Assembly: GCF_005403045.1 (NCBI RefSeq)
Contig: NZ_BJCL01000001.1
Location: forward strand, 620,001 to 684,000
From: Pseudaquabacterium pictum
GTDB lineage: Bacteria; Pseudomonadota; Gammaproteobacteria; Burkholderiales; Burkholderiaceae_C
Reading direction: 5' to 3'
DNA length: 64,000 nucleotides
Position 1 is the stretch's first letter, and each line of letters opens with the position of its first letter. The position numbers and the translations under genes were made by a program. The notes below the pieces were generated by a model. That model searched no databases. It saw only the letters and a list, made by a program, of their open reading frames with translations, and was not told the origin of the DNA. Positions 25,308-32,331 of the stretch are shown piece after piece.

Positions 25308-25740
25308 AAAGACGAAAACCCCGGTGGCTTGCGCCAACGGGGTTTCACAGTGGATGGCCGCTGTTCAGGCGGCCGGTGTTTTGCAGACATCGCGATTCTA
25401 TGAATCACGCGGAGATATTCAATGCCACCAAGCACATTCCCCAACCACTCTCTTTCTTTCCTCGGTGAAGGGTGAGGGGGGGAATGGGCGCGCGCGTGCG
25501 TTACGGGTGTGTCCCGCGGTTGTCCCGCGCTAAGTGCTTGTCGTTACTTGTGTTCCGCCTGTTACGGGGTTTCGCGCATACGGGAAGCACTATCCACCGT
25601 GGAGGCGGTGGTTACTGTGTCTGTGCACGGTATGTGCGCACGCACGGGAGAATGGCGGAACAGGCGGAACACAAGTAACCACAACAACTTAGCGCGGAAT
25701 ATCGGCGGGATATGGGCGCAACAGCCCGGCAGATGCGTGG
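25308..25740. other. Non-coding region between packaging and replication genes; cos/origin candidate
   Basis: 433 bp without a convincing gene, visibly lower in GC and in Ala/Gly codon rhythm than its surroundings. It holds a pyrimidine run near 25440-25460, a duplicated 9-mer TGTCCCGCG (25510-25518 and 25521-25529), the large inverted repeat 25525-25697 and a small hairpin CCACCG...CGGTGG (25594-25611). The position directly upstream of the HNH/terminase genes is where cos lies in related phages; a replication origin is the alternative. Confidence 0.6.
25525..25697. repeat. 39-bp inverted repeat with 95-bp loop
   Basis: The left arm 25525-25563 and right arm 25659-25697 are inverted copies with 3 mismatches in 39. 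The inner 21 bp are identical and include GTTACTTGTGTTCCGCCTGT. The loop contains GTGCACGG and TATGTGCGCACGCAC-like alternating sequence and a 6-bp hairpin. This is far longer than a transcription terminator stem and has no T-tract. Confidence 0.9.
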
Positions 25741-28530
25741 TCATTGCGCGTCGTCGTCCAGGCCACCAGGCCGGCGGCAGAAGCGGTGCAGGTCAGCCTC
25801 GAAGGTCTTCACCGCATCGCAGGCCCACTCGCCCTCGCTCACGCCGTTCAACGGTCCGGTGCCGTCAGGCAGCCAGCAGCGCACTGTCTTGCGAGTCAGG
25901 GTGACGGCATCCTTCAACGCCACCTGCTTGTAGTGCAGCTTGGGCTGGCCCAGCTTGCCCTCGGCGTTGCGCCTCACCCGCTCATTGACGAAGCGCTTCA
26001 CCTCGCTGGTGAAGCCGGCCTGGTCAGGCGGCCACTTGGCGCCGGTCAGGTCGCACCAGCGGCGGAAGGCACGGTACAGCTGCTCGGCGCTGCACACGCG
26101 CACAGGCAGCTCCAGCAGGCCCTCCATCCACTCGTACACGAAGCGCACGGCGGGCTTCCACCCGGCCTCGATCAAGTCTTCCTTGGCCCGCGTCATCAGC
26201 GGCTTGGCATGGGCGTCGAAGTCGCCCACCGGGTAGTGCTGCAGGTAGTACAGCCACTTGGCCAGGCCGCCATTGCGCTTGAAGTCGCGCACTGCCTCGT
26301 ACAGCGCAGCGTCGGCCTCCAGCGGGGTGTACACCACCAGGAAGCGCCGGTCGCGTTCCTCCAGCGCCAGGGGCTGCGACTCGTTGGACAGGAACACCAC
26401 GTTGGCGTGGTTGCTCTCCCACCGCGTGGCCTGCTGGATGTCGCGGATGGGGAACTTGTCCTGCTGGGTGACGACCATCTTGAGCCGGTTCTTGTTGTGG
26501 TACATCTCCTGGCGGGAGACAACTTCGTCACCAAGGATAGCCATCTTGCGGCTGATCCAGCCGTTGAACTTGTCTTCCAGCTCGGTCTGCCCCACGGTCA
26601 CGCCGTAGTCGCCGAACAGATCGCGCCACATGTCCCAGTACAGGTTCTTGCCTGTGCCCTGGGCCCCGTGCATCACGATGGCGGTCTGCATCTTGGTGCC
26701 CAGGCGCTGCAGCGGCACCGCCTGCCAGCACAGCACCCAGTGCATCACCGCGTCCACATCATCGGCCGGCGTCTGGCTCTCGCTGCACAGATGGCGCAGC
26801 AGCCGCAGCATGGGCTGCACGTCAGCGTCCGTGCACTCCACGGGCTCCAGCTCCAGCCCGGCGAACATGTTGATCTGCGGCTCGGGCACCTTGACGCCGG
26901 GCTCGAACACCAGATCCACCGGCCGCACCATCTGCCGCACCGGCGCCGGCCGGCTGAGCCACAGGTTCACCGCCGTCTTGCCGAAGGCCAGGCGCATGGC
27001 CGCGATCTTCACCAGCATCAGCTCCACGCGGTCCCAGGCCGTGTCGGTGCTGTAGATCAGCACGAAGCGCTGGCACATCACCTCCACCAGCTCCCAGGTC
27101 TCGGGCGGGATCTTGCGGCCCGGCCGGCCGCCGCCATCACCACCGCCATCCCCGCCGGCATCGTCGTCCGCCGTGCCGGCGGGTGCTTGATCGGTGGCGC
27201 CCTCCCCCGGGCCGTGCGCGCGGGGGCGCGCCGCTTGAACAGGCAGGGGAACCACGTTGCCGCCATGCTGCGCCTCATCGGGCAGCGGCGGGTCATCGCC
27301 CAGCGGGCCGGGCTTGGCCTGGTCGACATCGCCCGGCTGATCAGGCCCAGCCGGCGGGGCACCGTGGGGGGCGGGGGTGGGTGGGGGTGGGGGTGGGGGC
27401 GCGACCGATGGTGCTGCAGCCGCCGGCCGCGGGGCCCGGCGGGTAGCCAGCGGCGCCAGCTCCACGCCCACGGCGCGGGCCAGCCAGTGCAACGCATCCT
27501 TGGGCGCGGCCATCCCGGGCAGCCACTGCAGCACCACGTCGATGGGGCTCTTGGCCTCTTCCTCGCCGAAGTCATAGATGCCGCTGGGCAGCAGCTGCAG
27601 ATCCTCCTGCAGATCACGCCCCAGCGCCTTGCTGGTGACGCGGTAGCCATCGGCCCAGGCCCGCGCGCCGGGCAGCGCACTGGGCACCCAGCGCGCCAGG
27701 GCCTGCAGCGCCGCATCGTTGACCAGGCGGAAGTCATCACGCGCAGATCCGCCTGCAGGTGCAGGCGCAGGTGTACGCCGCGGGGCCGGCGGGGCCGCAG
27801 CGCGGGCTGCCGCGCGGGCCGCCTCACGCGCGGCATCACGCTCGATCTTCTCGGCCTCGTTGGCTGCCTCCACCAGCTGGCGCATGCGCTCCAGCACCTC
27901 GGGCTTGGCATCGGCCACCGGCAGGCGCTCGCCCACCGGGCGGCCCGTGCACGTGAAGTACTGGCTGCCGCAGTACACCTCCAGCCCGATGCGGTCTGAC
28001 TTGAACTTGGGCGTGGCGCCACGCAGGATGATGTGCACCCCGGTGCCGCTCACGCTGGTCTCGGCGTAGCTGGCGCAGCTGGCCAGCAGCTCGGCGCACA
28101 GCGCCGACATCTCGCCCGTGTCACGATCGACAGCGCCGTCAATGTCCACACCGATCAGCCCATCACCCGGCAGGAAGGCGAAGCCCACGCCGGCCCAGGC
28201 CGGGCTGCTGTTGAACACCTGCAGCGCCTGCTGCAGCGGCACCAGGTGCGCACGGTCCAGCTCGGCGCCCTGCTCCACCTGCGGCTGCTCAGCCGTGGGC
28301 ACGCCGTCCTTCGGCTTGCCATGCGGCCAGCCCCGCAGCTTGCCGCTGGCGTAGAACGGCACCTTGGCCGGCTTGGCCGCGCCGGGCTTGTCCACCAGCT
28401 TCCACAGCAGCCACTGCGGCTGATCGGCCATGTCGGCCGGCATGGCCTGCAGGCGCTGCACCAGATCCGCCCGCTCTGCCAGCACCGCGGCACGCAGCGC
28501 GGCACTGCTGGGCTTGGCCGGCGCCGTCAA
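25741..28530 (-). CDS. Primase-polymerase/helicase fusion for phage replication (929 aa)
   Basis: A replication protein. The N-terminal PrimPol-like domain has 'GVGFAFLPGDGLIGVDIDG' with the metal-binding D-x-D (Asp129, Asp131), 'SVSGTGVHIILRG' (residues 159-171) and 'YFTCTGRPVG' (191-200), resembling phage NrS-1-type PrimPols. A Pro/Ala/Gly-rich linker spans about 365-475. The C-terminal SF3/DUF5906-like ATPase has Walker A 'GAQGTGKN' (622-629), Walker B 'ILGDEV' (665-670) and a sensor segment at 710-733. The start is a TTG overlapping the stop of the zinc-ribbon gene as TTGA, which suggests translational coupling; a later start is possible. Confidence 0.88.
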   Translation of the reverse strand: MTAPAKPSSAALRAAVLAERADLVQRLQAMPADMADQPQWLLWKLVDKPGAAKPAKVPFYASGKLRGWPHGKPKDGVPTAEQPQVEQGAELDRAHLVPLQQALQVFNSSPAWAGVGFAFLPGDGLIGVDIDGAVDRDTGEMSALCAELLASCASYAETSVSGTGVHIILRGATPKFKSDRIGLEVYCGSQYFTCTGRPVGERLPVADAKPEVLERMRQLVEAANEAEKIERDAAREAARAAARAAAPPAPRRTPAPAPAGGSARDDFRLVNDAALQALARWVPSALPGARAWADGYRVTSKALGRDLQEDLQLLPSGIYDFGEEEAKSPIDVVLQWLPGMAAPKDALHWLARAVGVELAPLATRRAPRPAAAAPSVAPPPPPPPTPAPHGAPPAGPDQPGDVDQAKPGPLGDDPPLPDEAQHGGNVVPLPVQAARPRAHGPGEGATDQAPAGTADDDAGGDGGGDGGGRPGRKIPPETWELVEVMCQRFVLIYSTDTAWDRVELMLVKIAAMRLAFGKTAVNLWLSRPAPVRQMVRPVDLVFEPGVKVPEPQINMFAGLELEPVECTDADVQPMLRLLRHLCSESQTPADDVDAVMHWVLCWQAVPLQRLGTKMQTAIVMHGAQGTGKNLYWDMWRDLFGDYGVTVGQTELEDKFNGWISRKMAILGDEVVSRQEMYHNKNRLKMVVTQQDKFPIRDIQQATRWESNHANVVFLSNESQPLALEERDRRFLVVYTPLEADAALYEAVRDFKRNGGLAKWLYYLQHYPVGDFDAHAKPLMTRAKEDLIEAGWKPAVRFVYEWMEGLLELPVRVCSAEQLYRAFRRWCDLTGAKWPPDQAGFTSEVKRFVNERVRRNAEGKLGQPKLHYKQVALKDAVTLTRKTVRCWLPDGTGPLNGVSEGEWACDAVKTFEADLHRFCRRPGGLDDDAQ

Positions 28531-28862
28531 CGCATTCCCCCCGGTGCCCTGCCCTGGCGGCGCAGCGTGGACAGCCGGCGCTCATGGTCGGCACGGCAGT
28601 CTTCGTCGCAGTACTTGGCCGTGGGCAGGCAGCGCGCCTGGCAGTTGCCGCACACGCCAGCCGGTGCCGTGTGCACCGGGCGGCGGGCAGCGGCCAGCGC
28701 GGCAGCGGTGAACTGGGCTTCACGCGCAGTGGCCATGTCGTCGGCGCTCAGCCGCTCACCGTGGCTGATAGCTTCATCCGACAACGCATCGGGGGCGGCT
28801 GTTGAATCAGCCCGGTCGGTGCCGGGCTGTGGGGTGAGTGTCGAAGGTGTCACGGTGGGCAA
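28527..28862 (-). CDS. Zinc-ribbon protein upstream of primase (111 aa)
   Basis: The C-terminal half has 'CGNCQARCLPTAKYCDEDC', which can bind a zinc ion, followed by a basic helix 'RADHERRLSTLRRQG'. The N-terminal half is Ser/Thr/Ala-rich and probably disordered. Starts at TTG 28862 or GTG 28853; neither has a clear ribosome site. Its coupling to the primase gene (TTGA overlap) suggests a replication-related or nucleic-acid-binding role, which is an inference. Confidence 0.62.
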   Translation of the reverse strand: MPTVTPSTLTPQPGTDRADSTAAPDALSDEAISHGERLSADDMATAREAQFTAAALAAARRPVHTAPAGVCGNCQARCLPTAKYCDEDCRADHERRLSTLRRQGRAPGGMR

Positions 28863-28962
28863 AAGGCATGCGCGCAGGCGCAGCCGGTTTGATCAGTTGA
28901 GTGGATTCACGCGCCGGCCTAACAGGCGCAAGCTGCGGCCATGCACACCACCGCCGCCCATG

Positions 28963-28993
28963 AAAAAGCCGCCCAGGCTTTCACCCGGGCGGC
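28963..28993 (-). terminator. Hairpin with T-tract in leader of the replication operon
   Basis: Stem GCCGCCC / GGGCGGC (28968-28993), with AAAAA at 28963-28967 that reads TTTTT after the stem on the minus strand. It stands between the cro-like operon and the zinc-ribbon/primase genes on the same strand, so leftward early transcription must pass or restart beyond it. Confidence 0.65.
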
Positions 28994-28996
28994 GAA

Positions 28997-29015
28997 CACG
29001 TGCACCGTGCACGTG
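28997..29015. repeat. 19-bp perfect palindrome CACGTGCAC-C-GTGCACGTG
   Basis: Two 9-bp arms around a single central base, four bases to the right of the terminator hairpin. It is outside any convincing gene. It could be an operator for a dimeric protein or, in RNA, a tight stem that interacts with the neighbouring terminator. Confidence 0.7.
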
Positions 29016-29091
29016 GGAGACAAAGGGTGGCCGCCCGGCCTGCGGCTGTACGCTTGGGTTTCCACACACCAAACGCCACAGGAGGGCGACC

Positions 29092-29322
29092 ATGGACAAA
29101 CTACCTGTCAACGCGCAGACGCTGAACGCCATGTTCAACGTGATGGCCGGGATCGTCTTCGCCACTGTGCGCCAGCTGCCCGCGGACAGGCAGGCAGCCT
29201 TTGCGCAAGACCTGGCCGGCTTAGCCAAGAACGCCGAAAAGCGCGGCGAGACGACAGAAGAGATGTTCTTCATCGATCTGCATGCGCTGGCTCGGGTGGC
29301 GCCAGATCGTCCGCAAACCTGA
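29092..29322 (+). CDS. Small plus-strand phage protein (76 aa), unknown
   Basis: Begins 'MDKLPVNAQTLNAMFNVMAG' at ATG 29092 with a strong AGGAGGG ribosome site 6-12 bp upstream. The sequence is helical with a hydrophobic stretch near residues 12-24 and a charged C-terminal half. It runs against the cro operon and its last 53 bp overlap a minus-strand ORF. No family recognised; the good ribosome site is the main argument that it is expressed. Confidence 0.62.
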   Translation: MDKLPVNAQTLNAMFNVMAGIVFATVRQLPADRQAAFAQDLAGLAKNAEKRGETTEEMFFIDLHALARVAPDRPQT

Positions 29323-29479
29323 AGCGCCGCGACACCATCGCATCCCAACAGGCCAGCATGTGCTGGCGGTCCCGCTGGGCGCGCAGTCCATGGCCCCAGC
29401 CGTGGAAGTCAGGCGCCCGCTTGGCAATTGCCTCGCGCCGCTTGCGGCACAACACGTGGTTCACGCTACTACGCAGCAT
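29270..29479 (-). CDS. Possible second gene of the cro operon (69 aa)
   Basis: Follows the Cro-like gene with an 11-bp overlap. The protein is basic ('VLCRKRREAIAKRAPDFHGW' then 'RAQRDRQHMLACWDAM'), compatible with nucleic-acid binding, but no fold is recognised. Its 3' end overlaps the plus-strand gene 29092-29322 by 53 bp in opposite orientation, so at least one of the two boundaries may be wrong. Confidence 0.42.
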   Translation of the reverse strand: MLRSSVNHVLCRKRREAIAKRAPDFHGWGHGLRAQRDRQHMLACWDAMVSRRFRFADDLAPPEPAHADR

Positions 29480-29750
29480 CTTTCGTCTCCTGGGGGTTGG
29501 GCTGGCGGGTCACATCGATCAGCGGGCGGCCGGCGGGGTGCCAGGGCCAGTCGGGGTCGGGCACGCGATGCCAGGCGACATCGGGGCGCAGCTGCTCGCA
29601 GGTGGCCTTGCCCTCGCTGCCGCGCTCGATGGCCGCGCAACGCTCAGACGGGATGCCGCGCTTGCGCCAGCCCGTGACAGACGGCGGCGCCACACCCGCC
29701 ATGCGGGCCACGGCCACCGTGCCGCCGATCTGGTCTATGTCGTAGGTCAT
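29469..29750 (-). CDS. Cro-like transcriptional regulator, YdaS-type HTH (93 aa)
   Basis: The first 50 residues form a helix-turn-helix: 'GGTVAVARMAGVAPPSVTGW' then 'RKRGIPSERCAAIERG', the pattern of YdaS/Cro-like phage regulators. The C-terminal 40 residues are Pro/Asp/Trp-rich and probably unstructured. It is transcribed away from the CI-like repressor across a shared operator, so it should repress the lysogenic promoter and early genes as Cro does; the functional part is inferred from this layout. Confidence 0.85.
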   Translation of the reverse strand: MTYDIDQIGGTVAVARMAGVAPPSVTGWRKRGIPSERCAAIERGSEGKATCEQLRPDVAWHRVPDPDWPWHPAGRPLIDVTRQPNPQETKDAA

Positions 29751-29753
29751 GCG

Positions 29754-29779
29754 AACACTTTAACGCAAGCGAAAGTGTT
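29754..29779. promoter_or_regulatory. Operator/promoter O1 of the lysogeny switch
   Basis: A quasi-palindrome, AACACTTT...AAAGTGTT, with core AACGCAAGCG. On the minus strand it covers the spacer and -10 of a likely cro promoter: TTGCAT at 29786-29781, a 17-bp spacer, TTAAAG at 29763-29758. Twenty bases of this site recur with one change, in inverse orientation, at 30937-30956. Confidence 0.75.
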
Positions 29780-29820
29780 TATGCAACCATCGCTAAATTA
29801 GTGCGGCCTAAAGTCTCGCC

Positions 29821-30450
29821 ATGGACATCCGCGAAATTCGCCGCCAGAACCTCCATCGCTTGGTGGGCGAGTTCGACATGAAAAAGAGCTTGGCCAAGCG
29901 AATCCACAAGGCCCCCTCTCAAGTTAGTCAATGGCTTAAGGGGTATCGCAGCATCGAAGAAGACAGCGCGCGCCACATTGAGCAAATGCTGCGCAAACCG
30001 GAGCGCTGGATGGACGTTCAGCACCTGGATGCCGCCACAGCACTGGTCGAAAGCACACCCGCCGAGGCCGGGGGTATAGCTCACAAACTGAGCCTGCCAA
30101 CCGAAACAGTCGCTCCCACTGTCCCATGGGAGCAACTGAAGATGGAACCCCGACAACTTCCGGCCGAGTTCTACGTGGTCTTGCCAGACGATGCGATGGC
30201 ACCCGTAGCACCGGCCGGCACCAAGGTGAAGTTCGACACCCGCCGCAAGGCTCAGCCCGGTGATGCCGTGCTGGTGGCTGGCCCGCAGGGTGAGCCGTTC
30301 TTCCGAGAGATGCGGGCGCTGCTGGGCGGTGCCTGGGAAGCGCACCCCAGCAACAAGGCCTACCCCGTGCTGCACAGCGAGCAGCACGCGCTGGTGGTGC
30401 TGGGCGTGTTCGTGGGCATTGACCGGCCCTGGTCAGCCCTTGCACGTTGA
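29821..30450 (+). CDS. CI-like repressor with degenerate S24 peptidase domain (209 aa)
   Basis: Lysogeny repressor. Residues 1-60 are a helix-turn-helix ('MKKSLAKRIHKAPSQVSQWL'); residues 110-200 are a LexA/S24-like C-terminal domain ('DDAMAPVAPAGTKVKFDTRR', 'QPGDAVLVAGPQGEPFFREM'). The position of the catalytic Ser is Ala125 in 'DDAMAP', and the usual Lys region reads 'FFREM', so RecA-stimulated self-cleavage looks unlikely. It faces the Cro-like gene across operator O1. The start is the ATG at 29821. Confidence 0.88.
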   Translation: MDIREIRRQNLHRLVGEFDMKKSLAKRIHKAPSQVSQWLKGYRSIEEDSARHIEQMLRKPERWMDVQHLDAATALVESTPAEAGGIAHKLSLPTETVAPTVPWEQLKMEPRQLPAEFYVVLPDDAMAPVAPAGTKVKFDTRRKAQPGDAVLVAGPQGEPFFREMRALLGGAWEAHPSNKAYPVLHSEQHALVVLGVFVGIDRPWSALAR

Positions 30451-30493
30451 CACCGCGCGCCCGGCGCTACCGGGCACCGACCGGAGAGCCCCA

Positions 30494-30754
30494 ATGCAGT
30501 CAGAGCCCAGCAACCCCGGCGGCGCGCCTCACCAAGAGGCCGTCAGCCTCCAGTGTCTTCAGTGCGGAGGCACACAGTTCACTCACCCCGCCAACGTCAA
30601 AGACGACGACCAGCTTTCCTGCACCGCCTGCGGTGCCGTCGCCACCATAGCGCAGCTTCGAGACCATGCCATCAGCGAGCGTGCGCGCCAGCTTGCCGCC
30701 GGCCTCTTCACTGAGGGGCTCAAAGGCGTCAAGGGCTGGAAGAAGCTCCCGTAG
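30494..30754 (+). CDS. Zinc-ribbon phage protein, ECTATRRNPUKW-like (86 aa)
   Basis: Contains two Cys pairs, 'LQCLQCGGTQF' and 'LSCTACGAVATI', then a helical tail ending 'LKGVKGWKKLP'. This matches a small zinc-ribbon family widespread in phages of beta-proteobacteria; function unknown. ATG 30494 has GGAGAG upstream. It is probably co-transcribed with the repressor, 43 bp upstream. An antisense ORF over the same bases is judged a shadow. Confidence 0.75.
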   Translation: MQSEPSNPGGAPHQEAVSLQCLQCGGTQFTHPANVKDDDQLSCTACGAVATIAQLRDHAISERARQLAAGLFTEGLKGVKGWKKLP

Positions 30755-30927
30755 CGCCTCGCCAATTGCGCGCTGCAGATCGCTGCAGTCCAAGACCAGA
30801 GTGATGCGGCCAACCTGCGGCGCTTGCTGGTGTAGATCCACCATCCCCAACCCCACTTGCCCGATCAGCGGGCCACTGCGCCGCGACATGCGGCTGGCGG
30901 ATTCTGCAAGAAATTTAGCGGTCGCTA

Positions 30928-30957
30928 TTGCCGTTGACTTTCGCTTACGTTAAAGTC
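30928..30957 (+). promoter_or_regulatory. Operator/promoter O2 of the rightward early operon
   Basis: The site ACTTTCGCTTACGTTAAAGT (30937-30956) differs in one base of 20 from the inverted copy in O1. It overlaps a promoter of the same design: TTGCCG 30928-30933, a 16-bp spacer, TTAAAG 30950-30955. AATTTAGCG is also shared upstream of both. It should place the plus-strand operon starting at 31008 under the same repressor. Confidence 0.75.
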
Positions 30958-31007
30958 TTCCTCACACCCCCCGAACAACGGCAACCGCCGGGGGTGCTGA
31001 GGCAACC

Positions 31008-31769
31008 GTGGCATCTGGCATCGACCTCGGCGGCGACAGGCCGCCCAACATCGTGTACCTCAGCGGGGAGGCCAACCCGCTGAACCTGGCGCCGCACGAC
31101 CGGCGCTTCTGGGTGGCCGCACCGGACATGCCGGTGCCCGCGCCAGCCAACTGGCCGGCCCGCCCCACCGACAAGCCGGTGCTGCGCAACGAGCTGTGGG
31201 AAGCCTTCCGCAACCACGCGCGCGGCACCTGGACGGTGGCGGTGTATCCGCACCAGGGCAGCACCGCGTCCCTGGCCATGCAGGACTATGTGGTCGACGA
31301 CTTCGGCAACCTGCGTGAGCTGGGCGCCGCAGCAGCCCAGGCCAACACCGACTGGTACGCCAGCCTCTACACCATCGACCAGGCCGCTTGCGAGTGGATG
31401 GACCAGTTCAGCGCCCCGGTGCGCCCCGGCAGCGCCCTGCATGCCATGCACCAGACGGCCCAGGCCAGCAAGCCCGACGATGACGTGCAGGCCATCCGCC
31501 TGCCCGAGCCGTACTACACCGGCCACGCGGCCACCCTGCTGGTGCAGGACGACCCGCACTGGCGCAGCCGTGATCCGCTGTACAGCGTGCTGCTCGAGCA
31601 CGACGAAGACCGCCTGGTGCTCACCCGTCGCCAGGTGCGCGCCCTGGTGGCCGGCCTCACCGCGCTGCTGCTGACCGCCTGCGGCGGTGGCGACCCCGAA
31701 GACGGCCCGCCCGATGTGCCCACGCCCAGCGTGGTGTGCACCGCCAGCGCACCCGGGTGCGCACGATGA
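31008..31769 (+). CDS. First gene of rightward operon; helicase-fragment-like N-terminus and C-terminal lipoprotein signal (253 aa)
   Basis: Starts at GTG 31008, 50 bp after operator O2. Residues 14-37 align without gaps to residues 710-733 of the phage's own primase-helicase (13 of 24 identical: N.V.LS.E..PL.L...DRRF.V), the sensor region of the ATPase, but the rest of the helicase is absent. Residues 40-200 are unrecognised. The end, 'RALVAGLTALLLTACGGGDP', is a typical lipoprotein signal with Cys225, odd for a position so far from the N-terminus; an internal GTG at 31617 would make it a 50-residue lipoprotein. The ORF may be two overlapping products. Confidence 0.6.
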   Translation: MASGIDLGGDRPPNIVYLSGEANPLNLAPHDRRFWVAAPDMPVPAPANWPARPTDKPVLRNELWEAFRNHARGTWTVAVYPHQGSTASLAMQDYVVDDFGNLRELGAAAAQANTDWYASLYTIDQAACEWMDQFSAPVRPGSALHAMHQTAQASKPDDDVQAIRLPEPYYTGHAATLLVQDDPHWRSRDPLYSVLLEHDEDRLVLTRRQVRALVAGLTALLLTACGGGDPEDGPPDVPTPSVVCTASAPGCAR

Positions 31770-32035
31770 GCGCCGCTGTGTCTGATGACGACAGCCTGGG
31801 CGCTGAGGCGGGCCAGGTGCATTTGGCCAACGGCGCCACGGTGCAACCCGGCACCGCGCAGCACCAGGCCCAGCAAGCCCGGCCTTGGCTGCTGGAGGTG
31901 GTGGAGCGCCGCGCTTACCGCGCCGGCTGGTGGTGGGGCTTCAGCAGCGGGCTGATCTGTGGCTGCGGCAGCACGGCGCTGCTGATGGTGCTGGCGTACA
32001 CCGTGTGGCAGGCCGTGCAATGCCCCGGGTGCTGA
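31766..32035 (+). CDS. Single-span membrane protein (89 aa)
   Basis: The ATG at 31766 overlaps the previous stop (ATGA). The C-terminal third is one transmembrane helix, 'WWWGFSSGLICGCGSTALLM' followed by 'VLAYTVWQAV', with the N-terminal 55 residues predicted cytoplasmic. It follows the putative lipoprotein end of the previous ORF. Function unknown; a role at the cell envelope is suggested by topology only. Confidence 0.6.
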   Translation: MSAAVSDDDSLGAEAGQVHLANGATVQPGTAQHQAQQARPWLLEVVERRAYRAGWWWGFSSGLICGCGSTALLMVLAYTVWQAVQCPGC

Positions 32036-32331
32036 TCCCATCGGCTGAGCAGCTGGTCGCGGCCTGGCAGCGCTGCAAGCGGCGCACCTGGCCCGCCACC
32101 TTCGATGCCGCCATGGCTGACCCGCTGTACAGCCGGCTGGTGAACATGACCGCGCTGCAGACCATGTTGCGCGATGCCCGCGCGGCCAAGCGCGCGCAGC
32201 TGCAGGCGGCACAGCCCAGCCCGCACCGCACGCCCTGGCCGCCCCGCCGGCCCTCAGCCACCACCAGCCCGCTGCCCAGCCCTCCTGACCGCAAGCGCCT
32301 GGCCGCAGGCGACACCGACGATGACGACTGA
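32020..32331 (+). CDS. Early-operon protein (103 aa), unknown
   Basis: Starts 'MPRVLIPSAEQLVAAWQRCK' at ATG 32020, overlapping the previous gene by 16 bp. It has a helical N-terminal 60 residues ('WPATFDAAMADPLYSRLVNM') and a Pro/Ser/Arg-rich disordered tail ending in acidic residues. I know similar short proteins from beta-proteobacterial prophages but no function. Confidence 0.6.
   Translation: MPRVLIPSAEQLVAAWQRCKRRTWPATFDAAMADPLYSRLVNMTALQTMLRDARAAKRAQLQAAQPSPHRTPWPPRRPSATTSPLPSPPDRKRLAAGDTDDDD

Noticed and set aside
30500-30889. Minus-strand ORF of 129 codons opposite the zinc-ribbon gene
   Set aside because: The plus strand has two CxxC pairs and a good ribosome site. The first 45 residues of the minus ORF look protein-like, so a short gene at 30755-30889 is not fully excluded.
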